Shown one piece after another: positions 49,804 to 58,641 of a stretch of DNA of 64,000 nucleotides. This DNA comes from Halorubrum alkaliphilum (lineage in GTDB: Archaea; Halobacteriota; Halobacteria; Halobacteriales; Haloferacaceae): the NCBI RefSeq assembly GCF_017873815.1, contig NZ_JAGGKQ010000003.1:62001-126000 (forward strand), given 5' to 3'. The position numbers were made by a program, and so were the translations under genes. The notes beneath the pieces were generated by a model that saw only the letters and a program-made list of their open reading frames with translations, was not told the origin of the DNA and made no database searches. Each line of letters starts with the position of its first letter. The first letter of the stretch is position 1.

Positions 49804-50085
49804 GTGAGCATGGGGATCGAACGGGCACGCGGGGACCTCCTCGTCGCCGCGAGCGCCGGGGGATCGACGATCGTCCTCGCCGTCGTATCGAGCGTCATCG
49901 GAGCAGTGACCATCGGAACGGCTCCGACGCTGGTGCCGCTCGGCGTCTACCTCGCGTACCTCTTCTCTCGGAAGGGCGGACCGTACGGAGGGATGGACAC
50001 GTCACGGAACTGGGCGGTCGCGGCGGTGCTCGCCGGCTTCATAGTGCTCGCGATCGAGGCGGGCCGGGTCGTCATTGGCGTGTGA
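49804..50085 (+). CDS. Small membrane protein, function unknown
   Basis: The protein has 93 residues from a GTG at 49804 (an ATG at 49810 would remove two). Three hydrophobic segments are visible: DLLVAASAGGSTIVLAVVSS, ITIGTAPTLVPLGVYLAYLF-like residues 33-53, and WAVAAVLAGFIVLAIEAG. A lysine-glycine loop (SRKGGPYGGMDTSRN) separates the last two. A CCTTTTGAATC box lies upstream. No family is recognised. Confidence 0.7.
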   Translation: MSMGIERARGDLLVAASAGGSTIVLAVVSSVIGAVTIGTAPTLVPLGVYLAYLFSRKGGPYGGMDTSRNWAVAAVLAGFIVLAIEAGRVVIGV

Positions 50086-50127
50086 TCCCGTTGCTCCGAC
50101 GCACGTGTTCGGTGCTCGGCCGGAACA

Positions 50128-50751
50128 CTAGGCGATGTCCCGGCTCGTGTCGACCGAGACGGTGTCAGTGAGCTTCAGCTTGACCGGCTCCTCCAGTGCG
50201 GCACCGCCGCGGAACTTGGTGACGGCGAGCCGGTTCACGATCTCGGTCGCCGAGACCGTGGTTCGAAGGTCGAAGACGACATCGGCCACCTGCTCGGAGA
50301 CGACTCGGTTTCGCGAGCGGGTTCCGGTGTCAAGGGCGTGTAGTACGCCGATCGCGCCAGCATCGTCGACCGTTCCACGGAGGTCGCCGAGAAACGACCG
50401 GTATCGACCGGTTTCGGCGTCCTCCAGCGGTTCCGCTGAGTCGACGATGAGGGTCCCTTCATCCGGCAGCGTCGAGACACGATCGAGCGCGTCATCGAGG
50501 GGCTCTCCTCCGTCGAGCGCCTCGACTCTCGGGTCGCCCGTCGGGACCGCGGACGCCGAGAGGGCGTCCCCCACGGCGTCCGCGGTTCGGACGGTTGTGA
50601 GATAGAGCGTCTCGCGAACGTGAGTGAACGTGTTCAAGAACAGCTCAGACTGACTCGAGGGATCGGCCTTCAACACGACGAGACTTCCGGCCGGCAGACC
50701 CCCGTCAAGCTCCCTGTCGAGCACCGGGATCCCGGTTGCCAGCCGCTCCAT
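50128..50751 (-). CDS. KaiC/RecA-like protein with degenerate Walker A
   Basis: The protein has 207 residues from the ATG at 50751. The fold is that of RecA/KaiC (GIPVLDRELDGGLPAGSLVV, TLIVDSAEPLEDAETGRYRS), but the phosphate loop reads KADPSSQSELFL and lacks the GKT/S lysine. Haloarchaea have a family of such RecA-like proteins with an SQSE loop. ATP binding is therefore doubtful; it may be a scaffold. It is downstream of a MinD-like gene on the same strand, 92 bases away, so they are probably co-transcribed. Confidence 0.82.
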   Translation of the reverse strand: MERLATGIPVLDRELDGGLPAGSLVVLKADPSSQSELFLNTFTHVRETLYLTTVRTADAVGDALSASAVPTGDPRVEALDGGEPLDDALDRVSTLPDEGTLIVDSAEPLEDAETGRYRSFLGDLRGTVDDAGAIGVLHALDTGTRSRNRVVSEQVADVVFDLRTTVSATEIVNRLAVTKFRGGAALEEPVKLKLTDTVSVDTSRDIA

Positions 50752-50843
50752 ATGCGTCGTTGTCCGCCCCGAAGGTTTGGCTCTGTCGGTGGCGTCACTC
50801 TCCTCGCCGCGGCGACGCCCGGCATCGATCGGTCGCCGTCGAG

Positions 50844-51548
50844 TCACGCGACCCGCCATCGATCGCCCCCGTACGTCTCCACGAGCCGATCGGCGGCCGC
50901 GTCGTACGCCGACCGTACCGTTCCGTCGGACAGGGGCTCCGGTGCCGCCGCCGGCGTTCGCGCGAGCACCGGACAGTCGAGGAGATCCGGGAGCGCGTCG
51001 GGAGTCGACCGGGCACGGGTGACGATCGTCCCGAGCGGTGGACAGTCGAGCCGTCGGGCGAGAGCGGCCGTCTTGGCCGCGTCGCGGATCGCGGGGCGAC
51101 GAAGCGGCGTCACCAGAACACAGCGATCGGCCGCGCGAAGGGGTGCGGCCGCGTCGGGCGAGGCACCTGCCGGACAGTCGAGGAGAACGGGGGCGTCCTC
51201 CGGAAGAACGTCTTCGAGGCGCTCGAACACGGCCGCCGCGTCGACCTCCCGTGGCCGATCAGGGGCCGAGAGCACGGCGGGTTCGGTCCGGTCCTCGGGG
51301 ATCGCGGCCGACCCGCGAGCGACTTCGTCGACCGCAAGTCCGGGCATCGACGGCCGCGTTTCCGCACCGGCGCGTCTGGCGGTCGCTGCCGGACGTCCCG
51401 TCTCGGCGGCGAGTTCCGCGAGGTTCGGGAGATCCCAGTCGGCGTCGACGGCGACGACCGGCGCGCCGCGACGGGAGAGCGCACGCGCCAACCCGACCGT
51501 CGTGGTCGTCTTCCCGCTGCCACCCTTTCCGCCGGCGAGGGCTATCAC
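50844..51548 (-). CDS. MinD/ParA-like ATPase
   Basis: The protein has 234 residues from a GTG at 51548. The deviant Walker A GGKGGSGKTTTTVGLARAL (residues 6-24) and DADWDLPNLAELA are intact; VLLDCPAGASPDAAAPLRAA supplies the switch II aspartate. No C-terminal amphipathic helix is visible, so membrane targeting of the bacterial MinD kind is unlikely. Haloarchaea carry several MinD homologues involved in polar organisation or unknown tasks. It precedes a KaiC-like gene on the same strand. Confidence 0.88.
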   Translation of the reverse strand: MIALAGGKGGSGKTTTTVGLARALSRRGAPVVAVDADWDLPNLAELAAETGRPAATARRAGAETRPSMPGLAVDEVARGSAAIPEDRTEPAVLSAPDRPREVDAAAVFERLEDVLPEDAPVLLDCPAGASPDAAAPLRAADRCVLVTPLRRPAIRDAAKTAALARRLDCPPLGTIVTRARSTPDALPDLLDCPVLARTPAAAPEPLSDGTVRSAYDAAADRLVETYGGDRWRVA

Positions 51549-51625
51549 GGAGCGGAGTGCGTCGGTATCGTATAAAAAGGAACGGACGGGGTCGCCGTCG
51601 TCCGATCGGGCAGTCTCGACGGCGG

Positions 51626-52000
51626 TCAGTCCTGACAGCAGCCGCCCGCCTCGCCGCCGAAGTCGACCGCGAGCGGGTCCGATATCGCTTGGTTCACGGC
51701 TTCGAGCCGCTCCGACAGCTCGTCCTGTGCGTCGAGGAACTCGCGCATCACCGGCATCGAGTGGAGTTCCTCTTGAGTGCGCTGGACGCGCTGGAGGTCC
51801 GACTGGCTCGCGTCGCCGGTCCGCCGGGCCTGCATGAACTCCTCGCGGATGCGTTCGAATCGGTCGATCTGCTCTTGAACCTCCTCGTCGCGCTGAACCG
51901 CCTCGCGTGCCTCCTCGAAGCGGTCGTACTCGGGTGTTCGGGCGATCTGCTCGCCGAGCTCTCGACCCAGCTCCTCGATGGGGGCTTGTTCGACGCTCAT
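51626..52000 (-). CDS. YlbF/YmcA-family protein
   Basis: The protein has 124 residues from the ATG at 52000. It is almost wholly helical (IEELGRELGEQIARTPEYDR, FEEAREAVQRDEEVQEQIDR, EELHSMPVMREFLDAQDELS). The C-terminus ends GGCCQD, a pair of cysteines typical of the haloarchaeal form. In Bacillus, YlbF and relatives form an Fe-S complex that aids RNA processing; the archaeal role is unknown. It lies upstream of the MinD-like gene, 77 bases apart. Confidence 0.88.
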   Translation of the reverse strand: MSVEQAPIEELGRELGEQIARTPEYDRFEEAREAVQRDEEVQEQIDRFERIREEFMQARRTGDASQSDLQRVQRTQEELHSMPVMREFLDAQDELSERLEAVNQAISDPLAVDFGGEAGGCCQD

Positions 52001-52246
52001 ACCCGACCTAACGGGGCGATCGGTTTCAACCTGCCGGAGGGGGAGACGTGCTGAGATCGATCGTATGCGTGAGTTCACGATCTGTGTGACCGCGTCGGGA
52101 TCGACGGGATCGACGGTTCGATCGCTGATCCCGCGGACGCGGCTCTCGGAGACGGCTGATCGTCCGCGACGACGGCCCGGGCGTCCGCCATGAACCGCCT
52201 TCTCGAGCCGGTAGGTACTTATGACGCCCGGAAAGACGTGGGTGAC

Positions 52247-52828
52247 ATGTCCCTCTCGACCCGCTCGGACACGACGAGTCGCCTCGCCATCGGTGCTGCC
52301 GGCGGTGTCGCTTCCTACCTCCTCGGATATCTCCTCGTTTACGTCACACAGCGTGGCGGCGTCGACGAGCAGCTCGAGGGGTTCAACTTCATCGCCGACC
52401 TCTTCGGAAGCGACCCCATCCCCGCTTGGCAGGCGGTGGGCTGGCTGTTCTACAACGCCCACTTCGTCGCCACCGAGCTCCCGTCGTTGGTCGGCGGCGT
52501 CCGCTCCGAGAACTTCATCGCGGCCGGGGACGACGGGACGCTCACGGCGCTGTATGTCGTTCCGGTCGTGTTGCTTCTCGTCGCCGGCCTCGCGGCCGGT
52601 CGACTCGGGAACGCCGAGGATCCCGCGGACGGCGCACAGGCCGGCGCGCTCGTCGTCGTCGGATACCTACCGCTCGCGATCGCCGGTGCGGTCCTCTTCG
52701 GCTACTCGGTCGGCGAGGGAACGATCGCGCCGGACCTCGTGACGGCGGTCCTGCTCGCGGGGGTCGTCTATCCCGCCGCACTCGGGGCGGTCGGGGGCGT
52801 CGCCTCGACGTTTCTCGGAAACGAGTAG
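52247..52828 (+). CDS. Conserved haloarchaeal integral membrane protein, function unknown
   Basis: The protein has 193 residues from the ATG at 52247. About five hydrophobic segments are visible, including LAIGAAGGVASYLLGYLLVY, LTALYVVPVVLLLVAGLAAG and AGALVVVGYLPLAIAGAVLF. A hydrophilic loop around residues 40-85 (GVDEQLEGFNFIADLFGSDP, AWQAVGWLFYNAHFV) probably faces outside. A GGTACTTATGACG box lies about 27 bases upstream. No transporter signature is recognised. Confidence 0.78.
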   Translation: MSLSTRSDTTSRLAIGAAGGVASYLLGYLLVYVTQRGGVDEQLEGFNFIADLFGSDPIPAWQAVGWLFYNAHFVATELPSLVGGVRSENFIAAGDDGTLTALYVVPVVLLLVAGLAAGRLGNAEDPADGAQAGALVVVGYLPLAIAGAVLFGYSVGEGTIAPDLVTAVLLAGVVYPAALGAVGGVASTFLGNE

Positions 52829-52853
52829 GGACGGCCGGCCACGTTCGCGTCGG

Positions 52854-53591
52854 CTACTGGTACATCTTCAGCGGCTCCGCCTGACTGCTTTCTTCCGTTG
52901 CCTGCCGCATCCGCTCGGCGAACTGCTGTTTCGCGTCGCGGATCTCGCTCGCCTGATCGACGAGCCCGTCGGTCGGCGTCTCCGTCCCGGCGATCGGATC
53001 GATCCCGTCGACGATGAGCGTTCGTGAAGCCTCCGGATCGGGGAACTGTGGATCCGACTCCACGATCAGTCCGATCGCGTCGCGCCCGCGTTCGAGCGCG
53101 TCAGCGAGCATGGCACCGGTCGGTCCGGAGACGAGTCCCGACTCGGGCGGGTCGTCGACATCGCCGGCGAGTCGGTCGCCTCCGTCGCCGGCGGTGACGG
53201 CGTAGAGTCCGGGTGGTTCGGCGTCCCGCTCGCTCGGCCGGCCGGAGAGGAACACCGGAAACGTCTCGGTCTCGTCGAACCAGCCGGCGAGACAGTCGGC
53301 GAACGTGGTGGCCGCCGCCGGGTTCACCGGAACGTCGCTCTGGAGAACCACGAGTCCGGACTCGGGCGCGGCGTACAGCCTGACGGGCGTGGTGAGCGCC
53401 CGTTCCGACTCCCGGTACACGGCGACCTCGGGAAGCCCCTCGCAGTGAACGTTCGCGTAGTGGCGCATGTCGTGAACGTCGACGAGGTGGTCCGCGGCGA
53501 TCTTCCCCACCAGTCCGGCCCCCGGGAACCCCTCGACGAGCACGGGACTATCCAGCGCGATCGACTCATCGACGACGGAGATACGGGCCAT
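52854..53591 (-). CDS. PAC2-family proteasome assembly chaperone-like protein (second copy)
   Basis: The protein has 245 residues from the ATG at 53591. SPVLVEGFPGAGLVGKIAAD, LTTPVRLYAAPESGLVVLQS, SGLVSGPTGAMLADALERGR and a C-terminal helix (QASEIRDAKQQFAERMRQAT) ending LKMYQ are typical of archaeal PbaA/PbaB. The C-terminal end may dock into the proteasome ring, as in known archaeal chaperones; that is inference. It differs clearly in sequence from the PAC2 protein at 30270-31007. Confidence 0.88.
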   Translation of the reverse strand: MARISVVDESIALDSPVLVEGFPGAGLVGKIAADHLVDVHDMRHYANVHCEGLPEVAVYRESERALTTPVRLYAAPESGLVVLQSDVPVNPAAATTFADCLAGWFDETETFPVFLSGRPSERDAEPPGLYAVTAGDGGDRLAGDVDDPPESGLVSGPTGAMLADALERGRDAIGLIVESDPQFPDPEASRTLIVDGIDPIAGTETPTDGLVDQASEIRDAKQQFAERMRQATEESSQAEPLKMYQ

Positions 53592-53684
53592 ACCGGCGCG
53601 TACGACAGGAGGCGCATTAAGCCTCCGGCGGATCCGGGGCGCTCGTTCGAAACCGTCTAACCGGGGCGGGTGAAACGGGAGGAC

Positions 53685-54638
53685 ATGAATCCGCTCGAGC
53701 GGTACCAACCGCTCGTCGACGACGTGGAGGCGTTCCGGGCGGCCTGCGACCGACCGCTTCCCTCCGTCGTCCGTACGAACACGCTCGCCGCATCGCCGGC
53801 CCGCGTCCGCGACGCGTTCGAGGCGGCCGGCGTCGCCTACGAGACCGTCGACTGGCACGACGGCCTCTTTCGACTCCCCGACGGCAACCCCGGCGGCAAC
53901 TGGCCGCACGCACACGGGTGGACGCACGGACAGGAGGAGGTGTCGGTGCTCCCGGGGCTGGCGCTCGACGCGCAGCCGGGGGATCGCGTCTGGGACGCCT
54001 GTGCGGCACCCGGAAGCAAGACGACCCAGATCGCCAACGCGATGGACGACACCGGGACGCTCGTCGCTAACGACAACAACCTCGGTCGGCTCTCCGCACT
54101 CCGACACAACGCGGAACGACTGGGTGTGACGAACGTCATCGTCACGAACCAGGACGCGCGGAACTTCTCGACGAAACCCCTCGCGTTCGACGAGTTCGAC
54201 CGCGCGTTGGTGGACGCGCCCTGCTCGTGTGAGGGTACCTGCCGGAAGAACCCGGACGTGCTCGACCAGTGGACGCTCGACCACGTACACGGCGTCGCCG
54301 GGATCCAGAAGGGGATCCTCGCGCGTGCCGTTCAGGCCACCCGGCCCGGTGGGACGGTCGTCTACTCCACCTGTACGTTCGCGCCCGAGGAGAACGAGGC
54401 GGTCCTCGATCACGTCCTCCGCGAGGAGGACTGCGAGCTCGTCCCGTTCGACCTCCCCCTGAAAACCGCCCCCGGCGTCACGGCGTGGGACGGGGAGACG
54501 TACGACGACAGCGTGACCCGCGCACACCGGGTGTACCCCCACCACAACGACACGGGCGGGTTCTTCTGTGCGAAGCTGCGCGTTGGTGGGCCGGGACGCG
54601 ACGACGCCGCGAGCGACGACGCGGAGGTGGGCGCATGA
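53685..54638 (+). CDS. RNA (cytosine-5-)-methyltransferase, NOL1/NOP2/RsmB family
   Basis: The protein has 317 residues. SAM motif I is VWDACAAPGSKTTQIANAM, the catalytic PCS motif is VDAPCSCEGTCRKNPDVLDQ and the second cysteine is in VVYSTCTFAPEENEAVLDHV. It methylates C5 of cytosine in rRNA or tRNA. The ATG at 53685 was preferred to an in-frame GTG at 53670, because GGGAGG directly precedes it. The stop overlaps the next start as ATGA, coupling it to a partner that may supply an RNA-binding domain. Confidence 0.92.
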   Translation: MNPLERYQPLVDDVEAFRAACDRPLPSVVRTNTLAASPARVRDAFEAAGVAYETVDWHDGLFRLPDGNPGGNWPHAHGWTHGQEEVSVLPGLALDAQPGDRVWDACAAPGSKTTQIANAMDDTGTLVANDNNLGRLSALRHNAERLGVTNVIVTNQDARNFSTKPLAFDEFDRALVDAPCSCEGTCRKNPDVLDQWTLDHVHGVAGIQKGILARAVQATRPGGTVVYSTCTFAPEENEAVLDHVLREEDCELVPFDLPLKTAPGVTAWDGETYDDSVTRAHRVYPHHNDTGGFFCAKLRVGGPGRDDAASDDAEVGA

Positions 54639-55216
54639 GGGACGCCTCGGAACCGGACGACGATGACGCCCCGACAAACGATGTCCCGACCACCGATGCC
54701 CCGACAAACGACGGTCAGCGGTTCGATCGCCTCCCCGAGACGGCCGAGGATCGCGAGGTTGCCGGCCGGGCGAGTCGCGAGGAGGTCCTCGACTGGTGGG
54801 CAGATCGGTTCGGGATCGGTCGCGACGTGCTCGGCGAGTACACCTTCTGGGAGAAGGGAGCGGGGAAAGTGTGGGTGTTCAACGGTGAGGCCGACGATCC
54901 GAGCCGTGTCGAGGCGATCGGAATGACGTTTCTCCGGACGCGCCAGGAGCACTGGAAACCGACGACGCGCGCGGTCCAGCGGTTCGGCGAGCACGCGACG
55001 CGGAACGTCGTCGAACTCGACTCCGAGGCGGCCGCCCGGTTCGTTGCCGGCGAGGACCAGGAGCTCCCGGAGTGGGACGGCGACTGGGGGTACCTGATCG
55101 CCAGCCACCGGATCGCGGGCGGAACCGCTCCCATCGGGGTCGGGCTGTACCTCTACGACGAGTTGCGCTCGGTCGTTCCGAAGGGAAGTCGGGCGGACCT
55201 ACCGGCCGTCGAGTGA
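54635..55216 (+). CDS. Predicted PUA-like partner of the RNA methyltransferase (DUF7122-type)
   Basis: The protein has 193 residues starting at the ATG at 54635, overlapping the methyltransferase stop. After an acidic, repeat-like start (about 30 residues) the body reads SREEVLDWWADRFGIGRDVL, KVWVFNGEADDPSRVEAIGM, RFVAGEDQELPEWDGDWGYL and GTAPIGVGLYLYDELRSVVP. These resemble the C-terminal RNA-binding PUA-like part of RsmF/NSUN proteins. The split into two coupled genes suggests a heterodimer. I recall the haloarchaeal family as DUF7122; the role is inferred from context. Confidence 0.75.
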   Translation: MRDASEPDDDDAPTNDVPTTDAPTNDGQRFDRLPETAEDREVAGRASREEVLDWWADRFGIGRDVLGEYTFWEKGAGKVWVFNGEADDPSRVEAIGMTFLRTRQEHWKPTTRAVQRFGEHATRNVVELDSEAAARFVAGEDQELPEWDGDWGYLIASHRIAGGTAPIGVGLYLYDELRSVVPKGSRADLPAVE

Positions 55217-55421
55217 GGCGTCGAGGAGGAGTCACGTCGAAACCCGTGGAACGAACCGACCTGCTCGTGCCACTGACCGTCGCTTTTCAGCGATCGCGGC
55301 ATCCACTCTTCAACGGGCGATGCTCGTCCGAGCGGGTGTGACGTGTGCCTCGGCGATGCCTTCCTCCCGCGTCGCTGGAACGCGGAGAAAGATTAACCGC
55401 CTCCCCCGTCTTCTCTCGGCC

Positions 55422-56024
55422 ATGGACCTGTCGGGGCTGCGTCTCCACACACCGGGGACGGTGACCGGCGCTCGTCGCGAGGCGGCCGTGTTAGCGCCCG
55501 TCATCGAGCGCGGGGGTGACGCCCACCTCCTCGTGACGAAGCGCGCCGCCCACCTCGGCGAGCATCCCGGACAGATGAGCTTCCCGGGAGGCGGTCGGGA
55601 GCCGTTCGACCGGACTCTCACCGATACCGCGCTCCGGGAAGCGAACGAGGAGGTCGGGATGCGGCCCGACGAGGTCGACGTCGTCGGCCGCCTCGACGAC
55701 ACGCGAAGCAGCTCCCGCTACAGGGTCCGGCCCTTCGTCGGCGTCGCGCCCGACCGCGAGTACGTCCCCGACGAGTCCGAGGTCGCCGAGGTCGTGGTCC
55801 TCGCGGTCGACGACCTCACCGATCCGGCGAACTACGAGTCCGAGCGCCGGCTTGGACACCCGGAGTACGGCGACCACCGCGTCCACTACTTCCACGTCGA
55901 CGGCTACACCGTCTGGGGCGTGACCGGTCGGATGGTCGTTCAACTGCTCGAACGGACGACCGACTGGCGGGCCCCCGAGGAGGTCGACCGCGTCGTCGGC
56001 GTCGACGCGGAGCTGCCGATCTGA
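55422..56024 (+). CDS. Nudix hydrolase, CoA pyrophosphatase type
   Basis: The protein has 200 residues. The Nudix box is GGGREPFDRTLTDTALREAN followed by EEVGM, matching Gx5Ex7REUxEExGU (about 52-76). The preceding LGEHPGQMSFPGG is the signature of the NudL/CoA-diphosphatase subgroup. It should split CoA or its esters into phosphopantetheine and 3',5'-ADP, needing Mg or Mn. The ATG at 55422 follows an AAAGATTAACC box by about 27 bases. It appears monocistronic. Confidence 0.9.
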   Translation: MDLSGLRLHTPGTVTGARREAAVLAPVIERGGDAHLLVTKRAAHLGEHPGQMSFPGGGREPFDRTLTDTALREANEEVGMRPDEVDVVGRLDDTRSSSRYRVRPFVGVAPDREYVPDESEVAEVVVLAVDDLTDPANYESERRLGHPEYGDHRVHYFHVDGYTVWGVTGRMVVQLLERTTDWRAPEEVDRVVGVDAELPI

Positions 56025-56097
56025 GCGCGCCGACGAGCGCACCGCCCGTCAACCGCGAACGGTTGGATTCAAGTCCGCCGGACCGGAATCGGCTGGT

Positions 56098-57471
56098 ATG
56101 CAACCGGGAGATCGCGTCCGCGTCGACCGCGGGGACGTCACGAACGAGGGGGTCCTGCTGCCGTCGACGACGCCCGACCACCTCGTCGTCAAGCTCGACG
56201 GCGGATACAACGTAGGGATCGATCGCGACGACGCCGACGTCGAGGTGCTGGAGTCGGGCGTCCGCGACGTCGACGGTGGGGGAGGCGACGGCGGAGACAG
56301 CGACGACGAGGGGGCGGACGGATCGGAAGACGGGAGGGCGGACGGATCGGAAGACGGGAGGGCGGACGGATCGGGAGACGAGGGGACGGCGAGCGAGGTC
56401 ACCTTCGACGACGACCTCCCCACGATCTCCCTCATCTCGACGGGGGGCACGATCGCCTCGACGGTGGACTATCGGACGGGAGCGGTCACGGCCCGGTTCG
56501 ACGCGGAGGACGTGTTGCGTGCGGTCCCCGACCTCGCGGGGCGCGCGAACTACCGCGGACGGGTCGTCGCCAACATCCTCTCGGAGAACATGGACCCGGA
56601 TATCTGGACAGAACTCGCGGCGGCGGTCCGCGAGGAGATCGAGGCGGGCGCGGACGGCGTCGTCGTGATGCACGGCACGGACACCATGCAGTACTCCGCC
56701 TCGGCGCTCTCGTTCGTCCTCGACGCGTCGGTTCCGGTCGTGTTCACGGGAAGCCAGCGGTCGGCGGATCGTCCCTCCTCGGACAACGTCATGAACGCCG
56801 TCTGTGCCGTCGAGGCCGCCAAGGCCGACCACGGGGAGACCCTCGTCTGTATGCACGCCGGACCCTCCGACGACGACTGCGCGCTCCACCGGGGGACGCG
56901 CGTCCGGAAGAATCACACCTCTCGCCGGGACGCCTTCGAGACGGTCGGCGCGAGGCCGCTCGGCGTGGTCGACTACGAGACCGCGGCCGAGTCGGGTGCC
57001 GACGGCGCAGTCGCCACTGACGCGATCGACTGGAACCGCGATCCGGCACCGCGCGGGGACGACGAGCCGACGGTGACGCCGGATCTCGCCGGCGACGTCG
57101 AGCTCGTCAAGTTCACGCCGGGGATGGATCCCACGGCGTGGGACTACCTCGACGGGAAGTCCGGCGTCGTCATCGAGGGTACCGGGCTCGGCCACGTCCA
57201 CACCGACCTCATTCCCCGGATCGAGTCGCTGGTCGAGAGCGGGACGACCATCGTCATGACGAGCCAGTGTCTCGAAGGACGCGTCTGTGACCGCGTGTAC
57301 GACACGGGTCGTGACCTCCTTGATGCGGGCGTCGTCGAGGCGGGCGATACGCTTCCGGGGACCGCGAAAGTCAAGCTGATGTGGGCGCTCGCGAACCGCG
57401 ACGATCCGGCGGCGACGATGCGACGAAGCCTCGCCGGCGAGCTGACCGAGGAGTCACAGCCTTGGAGGTAA
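56098..57471 (+). CDS. gatD: Glu-tRNA(Gln) amidotransferase subunit GatD
   Basis: The protein has 457 residues. The N-terminal barrel-like domain (MQPGDRVRVDRGDVTNEGVL) is followed by an acidic linker with an eight-residue tandem repeat, then the asparaginase-like catalytic part: ISLISTGGTIASTVDYRTGA, VVMHGTDTMQYSASALSFVL and VFTGSQRSADRPSSDN. GatD releases ammonia that GatE uses to turn Glu-tRNA(Gln) into Gln-tRNA(Gln). gatE is not in the window, as often in haloarchaea. A GNAT gene follows after three bases. Confidence 0.95.
   Translation: MQPGDRVRVDRGDVTNEGVLLPSTTPDHLVVKLDGGYNVGIDRDDADVEVLESGVRDVDGGGGDGGDSDDEGADGSEDGRADGSEDGRADGSGDEGTASEVTFDDDLPTISLISTGGTIASTVDYRTGAVTARFDAEDVLRAVPDLAGRANYRGRVVANILSENMDPDIWTELAAAVREEIEAGADGVVVMHGTDTMQYSASALSFVLDASVPVVFTGSQRSADRPSSDNVMNAVCAVEAAKADHGETLVCMHAGPSDDDCALHRGTRVRKNHTSRRDAFETVGARPLGVVDYETAAESGADGAVATDAIDWNRDPAPRGDDEPTVTPDLAGDVELVKFTPGMDPTAWDYLDGKSGVVIEGTGLGHVHTDLIPRIESLVESGTTIVMTSQCLEGRVCDRVYDTGRDLLDAGVVEAGDTLPGTAKVKLMWALANRDDPAATMRRSLAGELTEESQPWR
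56314..56385 (+). repeat. 24-base tandem repeat in the GatD linker
   Basis: Three copies of a 24-base unit (core GCGGACGGATCGGAAGACGG) encode ADGSEDGR, ADGSEDGR and ADGSGDEG. The last copy has diverged. Confidence 0.9.
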
Positions 57472-57474
57472 CGG

Positions 57475-58491
57475 ATGGGACGAGTTACCGTTCGACAGGC
57501 TCGAGAACCGGATGCTGAGGCGGTCGCCGCCTTCACCGGAGACACGTGGGGCGAACGACACGACGACTACATCCCGCGTGTGTTCGCGGAGTGGGTGGCG
57601 TCCGACGACGAGACCCAGCGCACGTTCGTGGCGACCGTCGACCCGGCGGATCTGGAGTCGATCGCCGGCAGCGAGGGGGTCGGCGATCCGACCGTCGTGA
57701 CCGGCGACGGGACGGGTGCGGCGGCCTCGGGCGAGCCGGAGGCGGTCGTCGGCTGTGTACAGGGCGTACTCCTCTCGGAGTGGGAGTCGTGGGCACAGGG
57801 GATCCGCGTGACCCCCGCGGCCCGCGGGCTGGGCGTCGGGAGCCGACTGAGCGAGGCGGTACTCGACTGGGCGCGGTCCGCGGGAGCGACGGTGTGTCGG
57901 AACATGGTGTTCTCGTGGAACGTCGCCGGACTGGGGCAGTCACGGGCGGTCGGGTTCGACCCCGGAACCGAGTTCCGGTTCGCGCGTCCCGACCCGGCAG
58001 CGGCACCGGCATCCCGCCCCGAGGGTGTCGTCGACGATCCGGATCCCGACGCCGTCTGGGCGTTCTGGAGCCGGAGCGACGCACGCGACCACCTCGACGG
58101 GCTCGGACTCGACCCCGGCGAGTCGTGGTCGTGCTCGCAGCTGACCCGCGAGCGACTGGCGACCGCCGCCGACGAGGATCGACTGATAGCGATACGGAAC
58201 GACGGGATCGCCGCGTTCGCGCTCCACACCCGGGTGTGGGAACGCGCGGGCGACGACGAAGGTGGCGACGGCGAACGAAACGCGATATACGGCAATACTG
58301 CGTGGCGCGACGCCGAGACGGCGGAGCAGCTGTTGGACGCGATCGCTCGCGACGCCGCCGAGCGCGACGCCGACAACGTCCGGGCGTTCATCCCCGAAAC
58401 CGTCGACCACGTCAGCGACGTGGCGGCCAGCCGGGTGGACGTGAGCGCCGAACCGGACTTCGTGATGACGGCGGACCTGACGGACCGCTGA
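57475..58491 (+). CDS. GNAT-family N-acetyltransferase with a C-terminal extension
   Basis: The protein has 338 residues. The acetyl-CoA motif is IRVTPAARGLGVGSRLSEAV (R/Q-x-x-G-x-G/A, about 103-122) in an N-terminal GNAT domain (VRQAREPDAEAVAAFTGDTW). A second, more diverged half from about residue 190 (WAFWSRSDARDHLDGLGLDP, AEQLLDAIARDAAERDADNV) resembles a further GNAT-like unit. The substrate is unknown. It starts three bases after gatD, so the two are co-transcribed, though a functional link is not obvious. Confidence 0.85.
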   Translation: MGRVTVRQAREPDAEAVAAFTGDTWGERHDDYIPRVFAEWVASDDETQRTFVATVDPADLESIAGSEGVGDPTVVTGDGTGAAASGEPEAVVGCVQGVLLSEWESWAQGIRVTPAARGLGVGSRLSEAVLDWARSAGATVCRNMVFSWNVAGLGQSRAVGFDPGTEFRFARPDPAAAPASRPEGVVDDPDPDAVWAFWSRSDARDHLDGLGLDPGESWSCSQLTRERLATAADEDRLIAIRNDGIAAFALHTRVWERAGDDEGGDGERNAIYGNTAWRDAETAEQLLDAIARDAAERDADNVRAFIPETVDHVSDVAASRVDVSAEPDFVMTADLTDR

Positions 58492-58507
58492 CCCGGTTCG
58501 GCGTCCG

Positions 58508-58559
58508 TCAGCCGTCCGAGAGTCGAAATGCCATCAGCCGTCCGAGGGTCGAAATGCCG
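58508..58559. repeat. 26-base direct repeat between a GNAT gene and a small membrane protein gene
   Basis: TCAGCCGTCCGAGAGTCGAA-type units of 26 bases lie side by side at 58508-58533 and 58534-58559, differing at about two positions. Confidence 0.85.
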
Positions 58560-58641
58560 TCACGACGGCCGCGGAGCCGAACCGGCAACGCAACCGCCCC
58601 GGAACGAAGTGCTGAAACGCTCCGCGGGCGAACGTGTCGAC

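Noticed and set aside
52064-52193. Possible 42-codon gene starting MREFTICVTASGSTG
   Set aside because: The first residues recall Bat-type regulators, but the sequence turns into arginine/proline-rich shadow within 25 codons and has no promoter.
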